NCBI GenBank assembly: GCA_010671905.1
Contig: JAAHII010000001.1
Location: 5,828,001-5,892,000, forward strand
From: Leptolyngbya sp. SIOISBB
GTDB lineage: Bacteria > Cyanobacteriota > Cyanobacteriia > Phormidesmidales > Phormidesmidaceae
Reading direction: 5' to 3'
DNA length: 64,000 nt
Part shown: one piece after another, positions 1 to 8,935 of the stretch
Layout: the number at the start of each line of letters is the position of its first letter
Position numbering within the stretch: position 1 is the first letter of the stretch
Notes under the pieces: model-generated
The model's database searches: none
What the model saw: only the letters and a program-made list of their open reading frames with translations
Told to the model about the DNA's origin: nothing
Translations under genes and position numbers: made by a program

Positions 1-2
1 CC

Positions 3-449
3 ATTTGGTGGATCTATTTTGACGGTTTTCCACTTTTAGAGCGGGCTAAGAACATCCGTTATGGGTTCCCCTTGCTCTATTCCCATTTGTTGTTCTTGCT
101 GGGCATGGGGATTTTATCAAACCTAATTCGACACGCCATTTTGAATGATTTGGCGATGGGAGAATTCAGGATGCTAGCGATTTCTGGCATGACGCTGTTT
201 TATCTGGGCAAGCAAATCAGCTATTACCTGGCGTTTCCCAGCATCCGTCAGATACTCGTGAGTAACACCGTTGTCTGTATTGGGGTGACCATCGTCTCAA
301 CATTTTTGCCCCGTCCCGAATACACCCTTATCGGTATCACCCTGGGACTCTTTTTCTACGTCTATTCCAACTTCCGCTGGACTTTGACGAAAGACTTTTC
401 TGATTTCTTAGCAGAGCCGGAGCACTCCTCTCAAAGCCTGCCAGCTTAA
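3..449 (+). CDS. LtrA-like low-temperature-requirement membrane protein, C-terminal part (5' end outside window)
   Basis: The reading frame is open to the left edge, so the gene begins outside the window. It encodes a WWIYFD motif followed by at least three hydrophobic segments, which is the pattern I know from the LtrA (low temperature requirement A) membrane protein family. The molecular function of that family is poorly defined. A TTG at 72 could be read as a start, but the upstream in-frame coding makes this unlikely. The last 280 bp are closely related to a decayed copy at 3910-4183. The family call rests on motif recall and is moderately sure. Confidence 0.6.
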   Translation: MWWIYFDGFPLLERAKNIRYGFPLLYSHLLFLLGMGILSNLIRHAILNDLAMGEFRMLAISGMTLFYLGKQISYYLAFPSIRQILVSNTVVCIGVTIVSTFLPRPEYTLIGITLGLFFYVYSNFRWTLTKDFSDFLAEPEHSSQSLPA

Positions 450-466
450 GATAACTCAGATTCGTT

Positions 467-973
467 TCAGTGTAGCGGGGTGTCATACCGCTCAACAACA
501 GCTGGTGGCCAAGGCTTTGCAAAGGTGAAACATTCAGGTGAATCTCCACGTAACGTAAGATATTCCAGTTTGGCTTTCCCCTCCTCTACAGTGGGCAAAT
601 AACCAGCAGGAATCCACCACATGGCAAAATGCTCACCTTGATACTTCTCAAACCAGTTACGACGACGGATAAAAAACTCACCATGCAAACTCTTATAAAC
701 ATAGGATTTTAGCTGCTCTACACTCTGCCAGACTGATAGATTGACCAGTATTCTCGGATCAGGATATGCCCGAAGATTAGTTGCATTTCCAGAGGTAGTT
801 TGTAATCGCCAAACAAAACCTGGACTATGATCTGCAACCGTGTTTACTTCATTAAGTGCAGCGGCAAACTCAGCCATAATTGGATCATCTATCGGAGCTT
901 TCATCAGAGCAATATTTATTTGGGCAAGATGATAATCCTGTTGATGCGTTAAGTTCATTTTTTCTAAGGTCAT
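467..973 (-). CDS. DUF3291 domain protein
   Basis: This 168-residue protein matches the DUF3291 pattern: HLAQINIALMKAPIDDP near the start, then SPGFVWRLQT and a C-terminal WWIPAGYLPTVEEGKAKLEYL block. DUF3291 proteins resemble the antibiotic-biosynthesis-monooxygenase ferredoxin-like fold, and their reaction is unknown. The ATG at 973 follows a GAGG ribosome site; an upstream TTG at 988 is a weaker start. It lies only about 50 bp downstream of the AraC regulator gene on the same strand, so co-transcription is likely. Confidence 0.75.
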   Translation of the reverse strand: MTLEKMNLTHQQDYHLAQINIALMKAPIDDPIMAEFAAALNEVNTVADHSPGFVWRLQTTSGNATNLRAYPDPRILVNLSVWQSVEQLKSYVYKSLHGEFFIRRRNWFEKYQGEHFAMWWIPAGYLPTVEEGKAKLEYLTLRGDSPECFTFAKPWPPAVVERYDTPLH

Positions 974-1021
974 AGTTCTTCGCCTCAAGAAAACATGACC
1001 TAAAGTATCTATGGACTTAAG

Positions 1022-1861
1022 TTAATTGGTCTTGAACGATATTGACATTTTACGATAGCGACCTGGTGTGACTCCTACAATTCTCTTGAAGTGACGAGTC
1101 AGGTGACTTTGATCTGACATGCCAACCGTAATGGCAGCATCTGCAATAGACATGCCTTGCCTCAGAAGCTGCTTTGCTTTTTCTACACGAATTTGATTGA
1201 GATAAGTGTATGGCGTCATTCCTACGGCGTTACGGAACACGCGAATTAAGTATGAACGATTTAAGTTTGTAATTTTGACTAATTGCTCTAATGAGATTTG
1301 AGAGCTCGAGTTGTCTTGAAGGTACTCTTTGATTAAACGAACAGATTGATGTTCTTTACCTAATCGAATAGACCGAAGTTTAACATCAGCATGGTTGAGC
1401 AGAATGTCTGATAAAACTTCAATTAATCGGATTTTTTGTTCTAGTCGATTATTTGATTTTTCAAGAACTGCATGTAGAGAAAGGACATTTCTGGCTAACA
1501 CCTTATTCTGAACAACAGCATCCTTAAAATAGGGAAAGCCACTTATTTGAATCTCACCGGCTATTTGCTGGATGAAGCCAACACTGGGATATAGCATTCG
1601 ATAAGTCAATGGTAACTCTTCAGCGGAGTAGCCCGTGTGGGCTTCCTCTGGATTCATAAAAACAATACTTTTGGGAGGAGCCAAATAAGTACTCCCTTGA
1701 TAATAGTTGCCTCCTATTCCAGCCTCAATGATGCCGATTGAATAGCTTGGATGAGAGTGGCGAGCATAGCTGTGATAGATGGCTTCGGCTCGAAATAATT
1801 CCAAGTTTCCGAACTCTGGAATCAACCAAAGCTTTGTGCTCTGATGAGTCGAATTACTCAT
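1022..1861 (-). CDS. AraC family transcriptional regulator
   Basis: The protein has an N-terminal cupin-like AraC sensing domain (HSHPSYSIGIIEAG, then NPEEAHTGY) and a C-terminal double helix-turn-helix over about the last 100 residues (ISLEQLVKITNLNRSYLIRV, and ADAAITVGMSDQSHLTRHFK), ending in the usual GVTPGRYR motif. It should bind DNA in response to a small ligand. The ATG at 1861 is chosen; a TTG at 1906 would add 15 residues. It probably controls itself and the DUF3291 gene just downstream, but the ligand is not predictable. Confidence 0.88.
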   Translation of the reverse strand: MSNSTHQSTKLWLIPEFGNLELFRAEAIYHSYARHSHPSYSIGIIEAGIGGNYYQGSTYLAPPKSIVFMNPEEAHTGYSAEELPLTYRMLYPSVGFIQQIAGEIQISGFPYFKDAVVQNKVLARNVLSLHAVLEKSNNRLEQKIRLIEVLSDILLNHADVKLRSIRLGKEHQSVRLIKEYLQDNSSSQISLEQLVKITNLNRSYLIRVFRNAVGMTPYTYLNQIRVEKAKQLLRQGMSIADAAITVGMSDQSHLTRHFKRIVGVTPGRYRKMSISFKTN

Positions 1862-1945
1862 ATTACGAGGATGAATTTGGGCAGTTTCAGTTTGCCATAT
1901 GGTCAAAGAAACCTATGCGATCGCCCTCTTTTCTCCAGCCGTTTC

Positions 1946-2366
1946 TCACCTGGCTCCCTGGCAATCGCTAACGACCGCATAGCAGCATCGTTCTTGCTCC
2001 GTGCTGTGGCTGTCTGAAAACAACTTCGGGTAGCGCTGCCAGAGGAAGTGTCGTTTGATCAGGCCATTCAAGCACTGGGTCTGAAGGTCTGGGTAAAACC
2101 CTATCCAGCGTGCTGTCAGTTGAGGTTGGGTTACCTCGTCTGCGGGCGATCGCCACAACCAAACCGATTTACACACTGAATCCATTTCTGAGCGATCGCG
2201 CTGTCCCCGCTCGTATCAACGGTATGGCAATTCTGCCCTGGCATCACCCCTGGCAGGGACAGCCCAAGTTGACCATCCAATTTTCCCAGATTTGGGGATG
2301 CAAGGGGCCAAAATCGGATTCAAATGCGTAAGTCCTGCTCTTAAAGAAATCCTGTCCCCGTTGCTA
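1946..2366. other. Intergenic stretch without a convincing gene
   Basis: About 420 bp between the AraC regulator and the aminotransferase. Several short open frames occur on both strands, including one on the + strand that reads LPEEVSFDQAIQALGLK near 2036-2090, but none has a start, a ribosome site and a recognisable family together. It may hold decayed coding sequence. HIP1 sites (GCGATCGC) are present. Confidence 0.4.
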
Positions 2367-3719
2367 TTACGGCAAATCACTCAGGACTTCGCCCAAAATT
2401 TCGACCATTTGGTCAATGTGGGATTTTTGCAGCATTAAGGGCGGTGACAGGGCAATAATGTCGCCGGTGACGCGAATCAGCAACCCCCGCTCAAAGCAGC
2501 GCACTAAGCAGTCGTAAGCGCGCCTCGTTGGTTCCTGGGGTCGGGGTTCTAGCTCAATGCCCGCCACAATGCCCAGATTGCGAATATCGATCACATGGGG
2601 CGATCGCCGTAGGGAATGCACGGCCTCTTGCCAATAGTCGGCCAAGCTAGCCGCGTGCTCAAAGAGGCCCTCTTCGGCATAGACATCCAGGGTGGCGATC
2701 GCCGCCGCACAGGCCAGTGGATGCCCAGAATAGGTATAGCCGTGGGGCAATTCGATGGCATGCTCCGGCCCCTGCATAAAGGCGTCATAAATTTCTTGCC
2801 TGACTAACACTGCCCCCATCGGCACCGTACCGTTGGTGAGGCCCTTAGCCACCGTGATGATATCGGGCACAACGCCAAAGTAGTCAGCGGCAAAGCCCGT
2901 GCCGAGCCGACCAAACCCCGTAATCACCTCATCAAAGATCAGCAGAATGCCATGTCGAGTGCAAATCTCGCGCAATTTTTCCAGATAGCCCATTGGTGGA
3001 ATCAACACTCCCGTTGAGCCCGCGACGGGTTCCACAATCACCGCCGCAATATTGGCCGCATGATGCAGCGCGACCAGGCGATCTAGCTCATCTGCCAGGT
3101 GGGCTCCCCAAGTGGGTTGTTGATAGCTAAACGCCTGCTCAGCCAGGTTGTGGGTATGGGGCAGGTGATCGGTATCGTTCAATAGACTGCCAAAGAGCTT
3201 GCGGTTGCCGCCAATGCCGCCGACTGAAATGCCGCCAAACCCGACCCCGTGATAGCCCCGCTCGCGACCAATGAGTCGTTGCCGGGTGCCCTCGCCGCGA
3301 ACGCGGTGATAGGCGATCGCGATTTTCAACGCCGTATCGACCGCTTCGGAGCCCGAGTTGGCAAAAAAGACTCGGTTCAAGCCTTCGGGAGCCAGGTGAG
3401 TCAGGCGATCGGCAAGCTGAAATGGTGCCGGGTGCCCCATTTGAAACGTGGGGGCATAGTCCATCGTGGCGGCCTGAGCCTGAATGGCCTCGACAATTTT
3501 GGGGCGACAGTGTCCAGCATTGACACACCACAGTCCCGCTGTGCCATCCAGGATTTGCCGACCGTCCTCACTGGTGTAGTGCATGTCTTGGGCCGCCACC
3601 ATCAACCGCGGCTGGGTCTTAAATTGGCGATTGGCCGTAAACGGCATCCAAAAGGCGTCCAACTTGGTGGAGACGGTGGCGGGTGTAGGGGGCAGAGATG
3701 AAGGTGTCAGCGGCTGCAT
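2367..3719 (-). CDS. Class III aminotransferase, omega-amino acid/beta-alanine--pyruvate type
   Basis: A 450-residue fold-type I PLP enzyme. The N-terminal WMPFTANRQFK, DGTAGLWCVNAGH and FANSGSEAVDTALKIA motifs, the ERGYHGVGFGG block, IFDEVITGFGRLG, and the PLP lysine in VAKGLTNG (about residue 291) are all characteristic of omega-amino acid:pyruvate transaminases, which move the amino group from beta-alanine or other omega-amines to pyruvate. Length is normal for the family. ATG at 3719 is taken as start; TTG at 3734 is the alternative. Substrate specificity cannot be fixed from sequence; gamma-aminobutyrate is another possibility. Confidence 0.88.
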   Translation of the reverse strand: MQPLTPSSLPPTPATVSTKLDAFWMPFTANRQFKTQPRLMVAAQDMHYTSEDGRQILDGTAGLWCVNAGHCRPKIVEAIQAQAATMDYAPTFQMGHPAPFQLADRLTHLAPEGLNRVFFANSGSEAVDTALKIAIAYHRVRGEGTRQRLIGRERGYHGVGFGGISVGGIGGNRKLFGSLLNDTDHLPHTHNLAEQAFSYQQPTWGAHLADELDRLVALHHAANIAAVIVEPVAGSTGVLIPPMGYLEKLREICTRHGILLIFDEVITGFGRLGTGFAADYFGVVPDIITVAKGLTNGTVPMGAVLVRQEIYDAFMQGPEHAIELPHGYTYSGHPLACAAAIATLDVYAEEGLFEHAASLADYWQEAVHSLRRSPHVIDIRNLGIVAGIELEPRPQEPTRRAYDCLVRCFERGLLIRVTGDIIALSPPLMLQKSHIDQMVEILGEVLSDLP

Positions 3720-3776
3720 GGCGATACTATTCAAGCGCGATAGGTCTGCTCATATTAATTGGAACTGCCTCATTGC

Positions 3777-3932
3777 AATTGTTCCATTGCCAACAAGAAA
3801 TGTCTGAGGAGCGATCGCCCGTCAATGATTTGTCCGTGCTGTCTCAATTGTCGAATTGCCTCTATGGCAGCGGGTTCGACGCCGCATTCGGCGATCGCCT
3901 GTCTGAAGAATGCTCGCGATCGCAGGCCTCAC
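3777..3932 (-). pseudogene. 5'-truncated remnant of an unknown gene
   Basis: Minus-strand frame ending at the TGA around 3777 reads FFRQAIAECGVEPAAIEAIR, then QLRQHGQIIDGRSLLRHFLL, a composition that looks like the real C-terminus of a small helical protein. There is no start codon; an in-frame TGA lies just upstream at about 3933-3935, and the coding-like sequence stops near 3905, exactly where the ltrA-like remnant on the opposite strand begins. I do not recognise the family. It looks like a gene cut at a rearrangement junction. Confidence 0.35.
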
Positions 3933-4183
3933 ACTCTTCTATCTAGGCAAACAAATCAGCTACTATCTGGCCTTTCCTGGCATCCGTCAGACACTCGTGA
4001 TTAACACCGTCGTCTGTATCGGTATGACCATCGTCTCAACATTTTACCTCGCCCCGAATACACCCTTATCGGCATCACGCTGGGACTCTTTTTCTACGTC
4101 TATTCCAACTTCCGCTGGACTTTGACGAAAGATTTCTCCAACTTTTTGCAGAGCCAAAGCACTCATCTCAAAGCCTGATAGCT
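3910..4183 (+). pseudogene. Truncated, frameshifted ltrA-like copy
   Basis: This stretch parallels 168-449 base for base with many substitutions and encodes the same segment (LTLFYLGKQISYYLAFPGIR). The frame is lost by a one-base deletion in ACATTTTACCTC (4037-4050; the intact copy reads ACATTTTTGCCCC), and a second one-base deletion lies near 4140. The 5' two thirds of the gene are missing. It is a dead duplicate of the 3' end of the ltrA-like gene at the left edge. Confidence 0.8.
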
Positions 4184-4555
4184 TGATTTTTTCGGCTATT
4201 CGAAGAACTAAGACTAACAGGATATGTGTGAGTTTCCTAAGTTGCCTAACGAAGCAGCTTTATACACGCCTTACATAAAGTAAATCTGAGAACTATACAC
4301 TTTCAATCGTCGATTAAAAGTGCTAGTGGGGTCTTGAATAGTTCAACTTAGACGAGAGAAAAATAATCGTCCTATATCTCTGAGCACTTCTTATATCACT
4401 AACACCTCTGCTTGATAAACACAAACACTCTATATTCCGAATACGTATTCTTTGTTTTCTGAATACATAATCTTTTACGCACCTAAATTTAGAGGAAGTA
4501 ATCACACAAAAGTTGAAAAGCACTTTAGCCAAAAGTACTAGTGCTATCAGGGAAA
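4184..4555. other. AT-rich intergenic stretch
   Basis: About 370 bp of AT-rich DNA between the ltrA remnant and the membrane-DUF1350 gene. No frame with a start, ribosome site and recognisable content was found. The imperfect repeat GAATACGTATTC near 4438-4449 is a perfect 12-bp palindrome and is the only structure I can point to. Confidence 0.4.
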
Positions 4556-6115
4556 TTACTTGGCTCCTACCCGGCGATGCAACTGAAAAAGCAATTGAAT
4601 CAGTTGTTCAGCAAGCTCATTGTTCCTCTCTAGAAGATTCAGAGGAGCAAGGTGACCACCATTTAACTGTTCATAAATGGGAGGAAATGGTTCCTTGGGT
4701 AAAGCTTCAAGTAAAAAATTAATTGTCTCAGCCTTTGCTTGCTCTTTATCCTCTCTAAAGCCAACCATCCCTGTATAGTGAAAAAGCTTACTACTTCTAA
4801 TCATGCATTTGGTATCGGTCTCATTGGGATTTACATCAACAAATTTCTTGACTAGGTGAGCTAGAGCACGGATAGGAATAGCGCCCTCAACACCTGTGAT
4901 AATTGGGGCCATTAGGATAGAAGGCTGGTTGCAAAGCGATAATTTCTCTAAATCGACTTTTTCCAGATCGCGTCCCAGTTTTTCGACCTGTCGCTTATCC
5001 TTGATACAGGCACTGATAGCTCTGTCGATTCGAGTTTTTTCCGAATCACTTAGGATTTCTAGCAAGGCAATATATTTACAGCCAAGACTATGACCTAACC
5101 AAAAGTAGTTCCCAGAGCGTAGCTGATCAGGCTCTGTGGAAATATAAATATCTAGATTCTCACTATAGTTAAGTGAAGTAGCCTCTTGATGAATGGCTGC
5201 GAGAAATTGCTCTTGATCTTGAACCATTTGCACCGCAACAGACCAATGATTAAAGGTAAATCGAAAGGGCAATGCCACAATCGTATAACCCTCTTGGAAT
5301 AGGCGTCGCAAAATGTAGCGATAAAACAGTGTTGGAAAACTCCCAAAACCGGCACCCCCTATAAAATAAATAACGCCTTTGGGTCTTGGGTGAATGGCAA
5401 CCCAATTAAATTGCAAAGGTCTAAATCTAAACTTCTCACCCTCATCCAATCCTAGGTCGGGGGCTTCGTACTGTAAGTAGCGCTCTGTAAGTAGTAAGCT
5501 CAATACCAAAATAAACTCAGAGGAACTACCGGGTAATGTTCCAATTTTGTCAATGGGAATTGTATTAACAATTAGCGCAACTAATGTTCCGAAAAAGAGC
5601 CATGGCCATTTCCCTTCCAAACGAATCCAAAAACCAATACTAATACCTAGGAGAAATAGATTTGAGACGATGGTCACAATGGGGACGCTGGAGGAATCTG
5701 CCGTATAGCGTAACAACCCAGCAAATTCTATTGGGACTAAGGATAGGTTAAGGAATTCATTGAAATACTCCAATATTCCAAGCCCGAAAGCTACCCCCCA
5801 GGCAAGGCCCCGTGTTAAAGGAATTACCCAGCCAGCCCCAGCCCGATTTGCTAGTTCAATACCAATAACAAAGAAAAAGGGTATAACTAAGATATGTGCT
5901 AAAAAGCGAATCTTGCTTAGAAACAGCAGCAAAGAACCTTCTCCCAACCGGTTCCCTATTGCAAGTATGAAGTTATCATAGCCGAGGCTGATGAGCAGAA
6001 TCAGCAACACGATCATTGCGAGACTTCTTGATATCTTCCAGAGTAGAAGAGCCCAAGAAATTAAAGCGGCTTCAGCAAGACTTAGGAGAAGGTGTCCAAA
6101 AACAAAAGATTGCAT
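4556..6115 (-). CDS. Polytopic membrane domain fused to a DUF1350 alpha/beta-hydrolase-like domain
   Basis: Residues 1-225 hold about seven hydrophobic segments. Residues 240-519 match DUF1350, a cyanobacterial and plastid family with an alpha/beta-hydrolase look: WVAIHPRPKGVIYFIGGAGFG, GYTIVALPFRFTFNHW, and a GHSLGCK nucleophile-elbow motif at about residue 342. DUF1350 proteins are normally soluble single-domain proteins of about 250 residues, so the membrane fusion is unusual. The function is unknown; a membrane-bound lipase or esterase acting at the cytoplasmic face is inference. ATG at 6115 is preferred; GTG at 6124 is the alternative. Confidence 0.72.
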   Translation of the reverse strand: MQSFVFGHLLLSLAEAALISWALLLWKISRSLAMIVLLILLISLGYDNFILAIGNRLGEGSLLLFLSKIRFLAHILVIPFFFVIGIELANRAGAGWVIPLTRGLAWGVAFGLGILEYFNEFLNLSLVPIEFAGLLRYTADSSSVPIVTIVSNLFLLGISIGFWIRLEGKWPWLFFGTLVALIVNTIPIDKIGTLPGSSSEFILVLSLLLTERYLQYEAPDLGLDEGEKFRFRPLQFNWVAIHPRPKGVIYFIGGAGFGSFPTLFYRYILRRLFQEGYTIVALPFRFTFNHWSVAVQMVQDQEQFLAAIHQEATSLNYSENLDIYISTEPDQLRSGNYFWLGHSLGCKYIALLEILSDSEKTRIDRAISACIKDKRQVEKLGRDLEKVDLEKLSLCNQPSILMAPIITGVEGAIPIRALAHLVKKFVDVNPNETDTKCMIRSSKLFHYTGMVGFREDKEQAKAETINFLLEALPKEPFPPIYEQLNGGHLAPLNLLERNNELAEQLIQLLFQLHRRVGAK

Positions 6116-6252
6116 CTCTGGCACAGTGCTATATTCCTTGTCTTAACACTTTAACTTTGTCTTATTCAACTACCTGGTCAATTCAGCACAACTGGCTTGA
6201 GTAGCAAGAGCAATCCAAGCCAGTCAACTCTTTCTAAGTTTGTCCCAATTTC

Positions 6253-6694
6253 TTAATTGGGGTTCAGTTCAATTCCTAAAGTGACATCAGGATTTGGACC
6301 AAATCCACTACCCTGGGCTCTATAGATTGTGGTTCCGGCCTTGAGATAAGCTGGGCCACCACAAGATACGATTAAGTCTGTACCATTCATAACCTTCAGG
6401 TTAAAGCAGCCAAACTCTCGCTCGTCATCTGGCCCAGTGATGACAATTTCATCAATCGTTCCAGATACTCCTGACGGTAAGGGAAACAATCGCTGCACCA
6501 ATCCTTATAGAAGACTCAAGGTTGCTTTCGGTAGATACTGTAAATTCACCATCCTTGACCTGTACTTTCTGAAAAATAAGGTCAGCACTGGTTTCGGTAG
6601 CTGCCATCGCAACCGGTGCACATAGAAAGAGACAGGCAACCAGCACGATAACCACTGCGCAAAAGGCACGTTGATAGCTACGTAATAAGTTCAT
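6253..6694 (-). pseudogene. Secreted small protein split by a frameshift
   Basis: The ATG at 6694 follows an AGGAAG ribosome site and opens a signal peptide (AFCAVVIVLVACLFLCAPVAMA) and about 50 mature residues, then stops. The next frame over continues directly with GTIDEIVITGPDDEREFGCF and runs to 6253. One extra base within the T/C run at about 6478-6492 would explain the break. Joined, the product would be a secreted protein of roughly 145 residues with a paired-cysteine C-terminal half. I do not recognise the family. It is either a pseudogene or an assembly error. Confidence 0.6.
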
Positions 6695-7105
6695 GGAAAT
6701 CTTCCTATGACTAAATTTGCTATTCCAACATGGTCAATCTGGCATTAGTTTCACATAGCTTGAGCTTTTCTTGATGAAATTTAACTTGTTGAATAGGGAG
6801 CCATCCAACATAACTCTCCTGACTGAGCATGTGAGTGGAGATATTTCAGCCTAACACCCCTATTCAGGTGATTAGGTTGGTGTCTTCAGCACAACTATCC
6901 CTAAGTTTTTGGAGTGATTGCCCTTCTGCTTTTCCGAATGCTAAATCACACCATGCAGAACCAAAGATGGCAACGATAATTCCAGAGCTCCTCTGTCGTC
7001 CAAGAGCATTGCGAATCGACAATTTGCCTGAACTTGTTCATTGTCGACGTCACTTAACCGGTATCTGTGGATGCTAGGCGCGATGTGACCCGTCGAAGGC
7101 TACTG
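6695..7105. other. Intergenic stretch without a supported gene
   Basis: About 410 bp. An 80-codon frame starting at 6835 on the + strand has no family signature and no good ribosome site. The part next to 6694 should carry the promoter of the secreted-protein gene. Nothing else is visible. Confidence 0.4.
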
Positions 7106-8185
7106 TTAACTCAAGGACTTGTCAGTCATCACGCGGTTGCGTCCGCTGGCTTTAGCGGCGTACATCGCCTGATCTACCCGCTGTAATAAGCTTTCAATCG
7201 TGTCAGTAGGCTGCACTAAACTCACCCCGAACGATGCTGTGATACTGCCTGCTGGCTCAATCTTTTCCGAGGCAATGGCAAGCCGCAACTCCTCAGCGAT
7301 CCGTTCGATCACTTCAGCTCCAACATGCCGCAATCCGACCAAAAACTCTTCGCCTCCCCAACGGGCAAGGCAATCATTCTTGCGTAAAACCTGACTACAG
7401 CGCATGGCGACGGCCACCAAGACAGCATCGCCAGCTTGATGACCGTAAGTATCGTTGATGCGTTTGAAATGATCGATGTCAAATAAAATCACGCCATCAC
7501 TGGGTTCAGCATCGGCAATACAGATTGAGAGAAACTCTTCGGCTGCACGGCGGTTATAAAGGTGAGTGAGCGAATCTCGTTCGGAGAGCACCTGCATAAG
7601 GGCGCGTTCATCTTGTAATGATGTGAGTCTCTGTTGCAATACCCGATGAAAGGGGACCAGGGTGGACACAATTGCGGTAATCGGGCCGAGTGTCACAGCC
7701 ATTTCCAAGCCGCGAGGACTCCAGAGTTCGATCGGGTGAGTGATCAGATAGATCAGAACGGGTAAGGAAACTAAAGCCCAAACCACGACGGCAGTATTGA
7801 TAATGGTTTGCGGAGTGGCAAATATAAACATGATGACGATGATAGCCATCGGAAAACTGCTCATTGGCGGCAACCGATCGACCAGCGTGACGTCGGGTAG
7901 GTAAATGGCCTGCCCAAGAGACATCCAGGCTGGCAAGGCACTCCCTCCCAAAAAGATTGTGAGTAAGCTAACCCTCATCACTTTTGGCAGGCTTTCAGGG
8001 CGTCGGTAAAGCCAACACCACAGAAATGAAAAGACTAGAAACATCAGAGGAGGAATGACCAGATCGATTAGATATGGGTCAGGTTCCCAATAATGGATAA
8101 GCGTCGCTAGCCCCGCCGATATGACAGCGATCGCGAGGGTCGTTAGCGCAGTTCTTCGAATAAAGGTTTCATCGGTGTGTAACAT
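7106..8185 (-). CDS. Membrane-bound GGDEF-domain diguanylate cyclase
   Basis: The N-terminal 180 residues contain about six transmembrane segments; the C-terminal 165 residues are a GGDEF domain with DSLTHLYNRRAAEE, FDIDHFKRINDTYGHQAGD and the active-site GGEEF at about residue 275-280. It should convert two GTP to cyclic di-GMP at the membrane in response to an unknown signal. No RxxD inhibitory site is obvious four residues before GGEEF. The ATG at 8185 is preferred to a TTG at 8254. It appears monocistronic. Confidence 0.9.
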   Translation of the reverse strand: MLHTDETFIRRTALTTLAIAVISAGLATLIHYWEPDPYLIDLVIPPLMFLVFSFLWCWLYRRPESLPKVMRVSLLTIFLGGSALPAWMSLGQAIYLPDVTLVDRLPPMSSFPMAIIVIMFIFATPQTIINTAVVVWALVSLPVLIYLITHPIELWSPRGLEMAVTLGPITAIVSTLVPFHRVLQQRLTSLQDERALMQVLSERDSLTHLYNRRAAEEFLSICIADAEPSDGVILFDIDHFKRINDTYGHQAGDAVLVAVAMRCSQVLRKNDCLARWGGEEFLVGLRHVGAEVIERIAEELRLAIASEKIEPAGSITASFGVSLVQPTDTIESLLQRVDQAMYAAKASGRNRVMTDKSLS

Positions 8186-8295
8186 AACGTCCCAATCACG
8201 CGCCCTAATTGTGGCACAGCCTTTTGGTACTAAGATGACGCAAATCGGCAACACCAGCAGCCGCGACGGAATTTGGGCCGCTGTGCATCAGCTCG

Positions 8296-8607
8296 TTATA
8301 ACCACATGTTTTCGTGCACCTCATAATGATTTACATGTGTGTCGGGTTTTAATTTGTAGTTGTCATCTTCTGGGTACAACTTTGCGACATGGATGTCTTC
8401 ACCCGCAAAAGCTTTGATACATTCAAGACTTTTCCAATATGTCAGTAAAGTTATTTCTACTTCATCATCTAATTCTCGCTTAAATATTTGCGCCCCGAGA
8501 AAACCTTCCGTTTCAGAAGTCTCTTTAACGCCTGTTTTGTACAGATATTCGATAAACCCTTTTTTATATTCTTTAGGACAGGTTGCTTTCCATTCCCTGG
8601 CAATCAT
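8296..8607 (-). CDS. Small ABM-superfamily (antibiotic biosynthesis monooxygenase-like) protein
   Basis: A 103-residue protein with the dimeric ferredoxin-like pattern: GFLGAQIFKRELDDEVEITL followed by TYWKSLECIKAFAGED, as in the ABM/heme-degrading monooxygenase superfamily. Substrate unknown. The ATG at 8607 sits after a GGAGGA ribosome site. It stands alone between the GGDEF gene and a 330-bp spacer. Confidence 0.7.
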   Translation of the reverse strand: MIAREWKATCPKEYKKGFIEYLYKTGVKETSETEGFLGAQIFKRELDDEVEITLLTYWKSLECIKAFAGEDIHVAKLYPEDDNYKLKPDTHVNHYEVHENMWL

Positions 8608-8935
8608 CAATCCTCCAAGTATTTCTTGGTTATCACAATGTTATTAGACAGAAAATTTCTGTATGCTGTCCCTTTCTGTGCGGATTACAAACATCTTTCT
8701 GCCGATTCACTCAGAATATGCTCGATCGCTAGACTATTTCCGCGCGGTATGCCGATTCTGAATCGATTGCGGAAAACTATTCTCATCTTTTCGAGCTTGG
8801 AGCCTATTCAGGAATCTCCAATCAAATTGTTAGGCTGTTGATGCTTTATAAAGAACACTAAAATTTCAATTTGTGACCCTCGAATAGCCTTATTTCCAGC
8901 TTCTGCTGATGAGTCGTCGCGTGATGGTTTGCGTG
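8608..8935. other. AT-rich spacer
   Basis: About 330 bp between the ABM-like gene and the end of the SDR gene. Only the promoter of the ABM-like gene is expected here; no gene, repeat or hairpin of note is visible. Confidence 0.4.

Noticed and set aside
1946-2340. Transposase remnant between AraC and aminotransferase
   Set aside because: Short frames on both strands look decayed but show no DDE or other transposase motif I can name.
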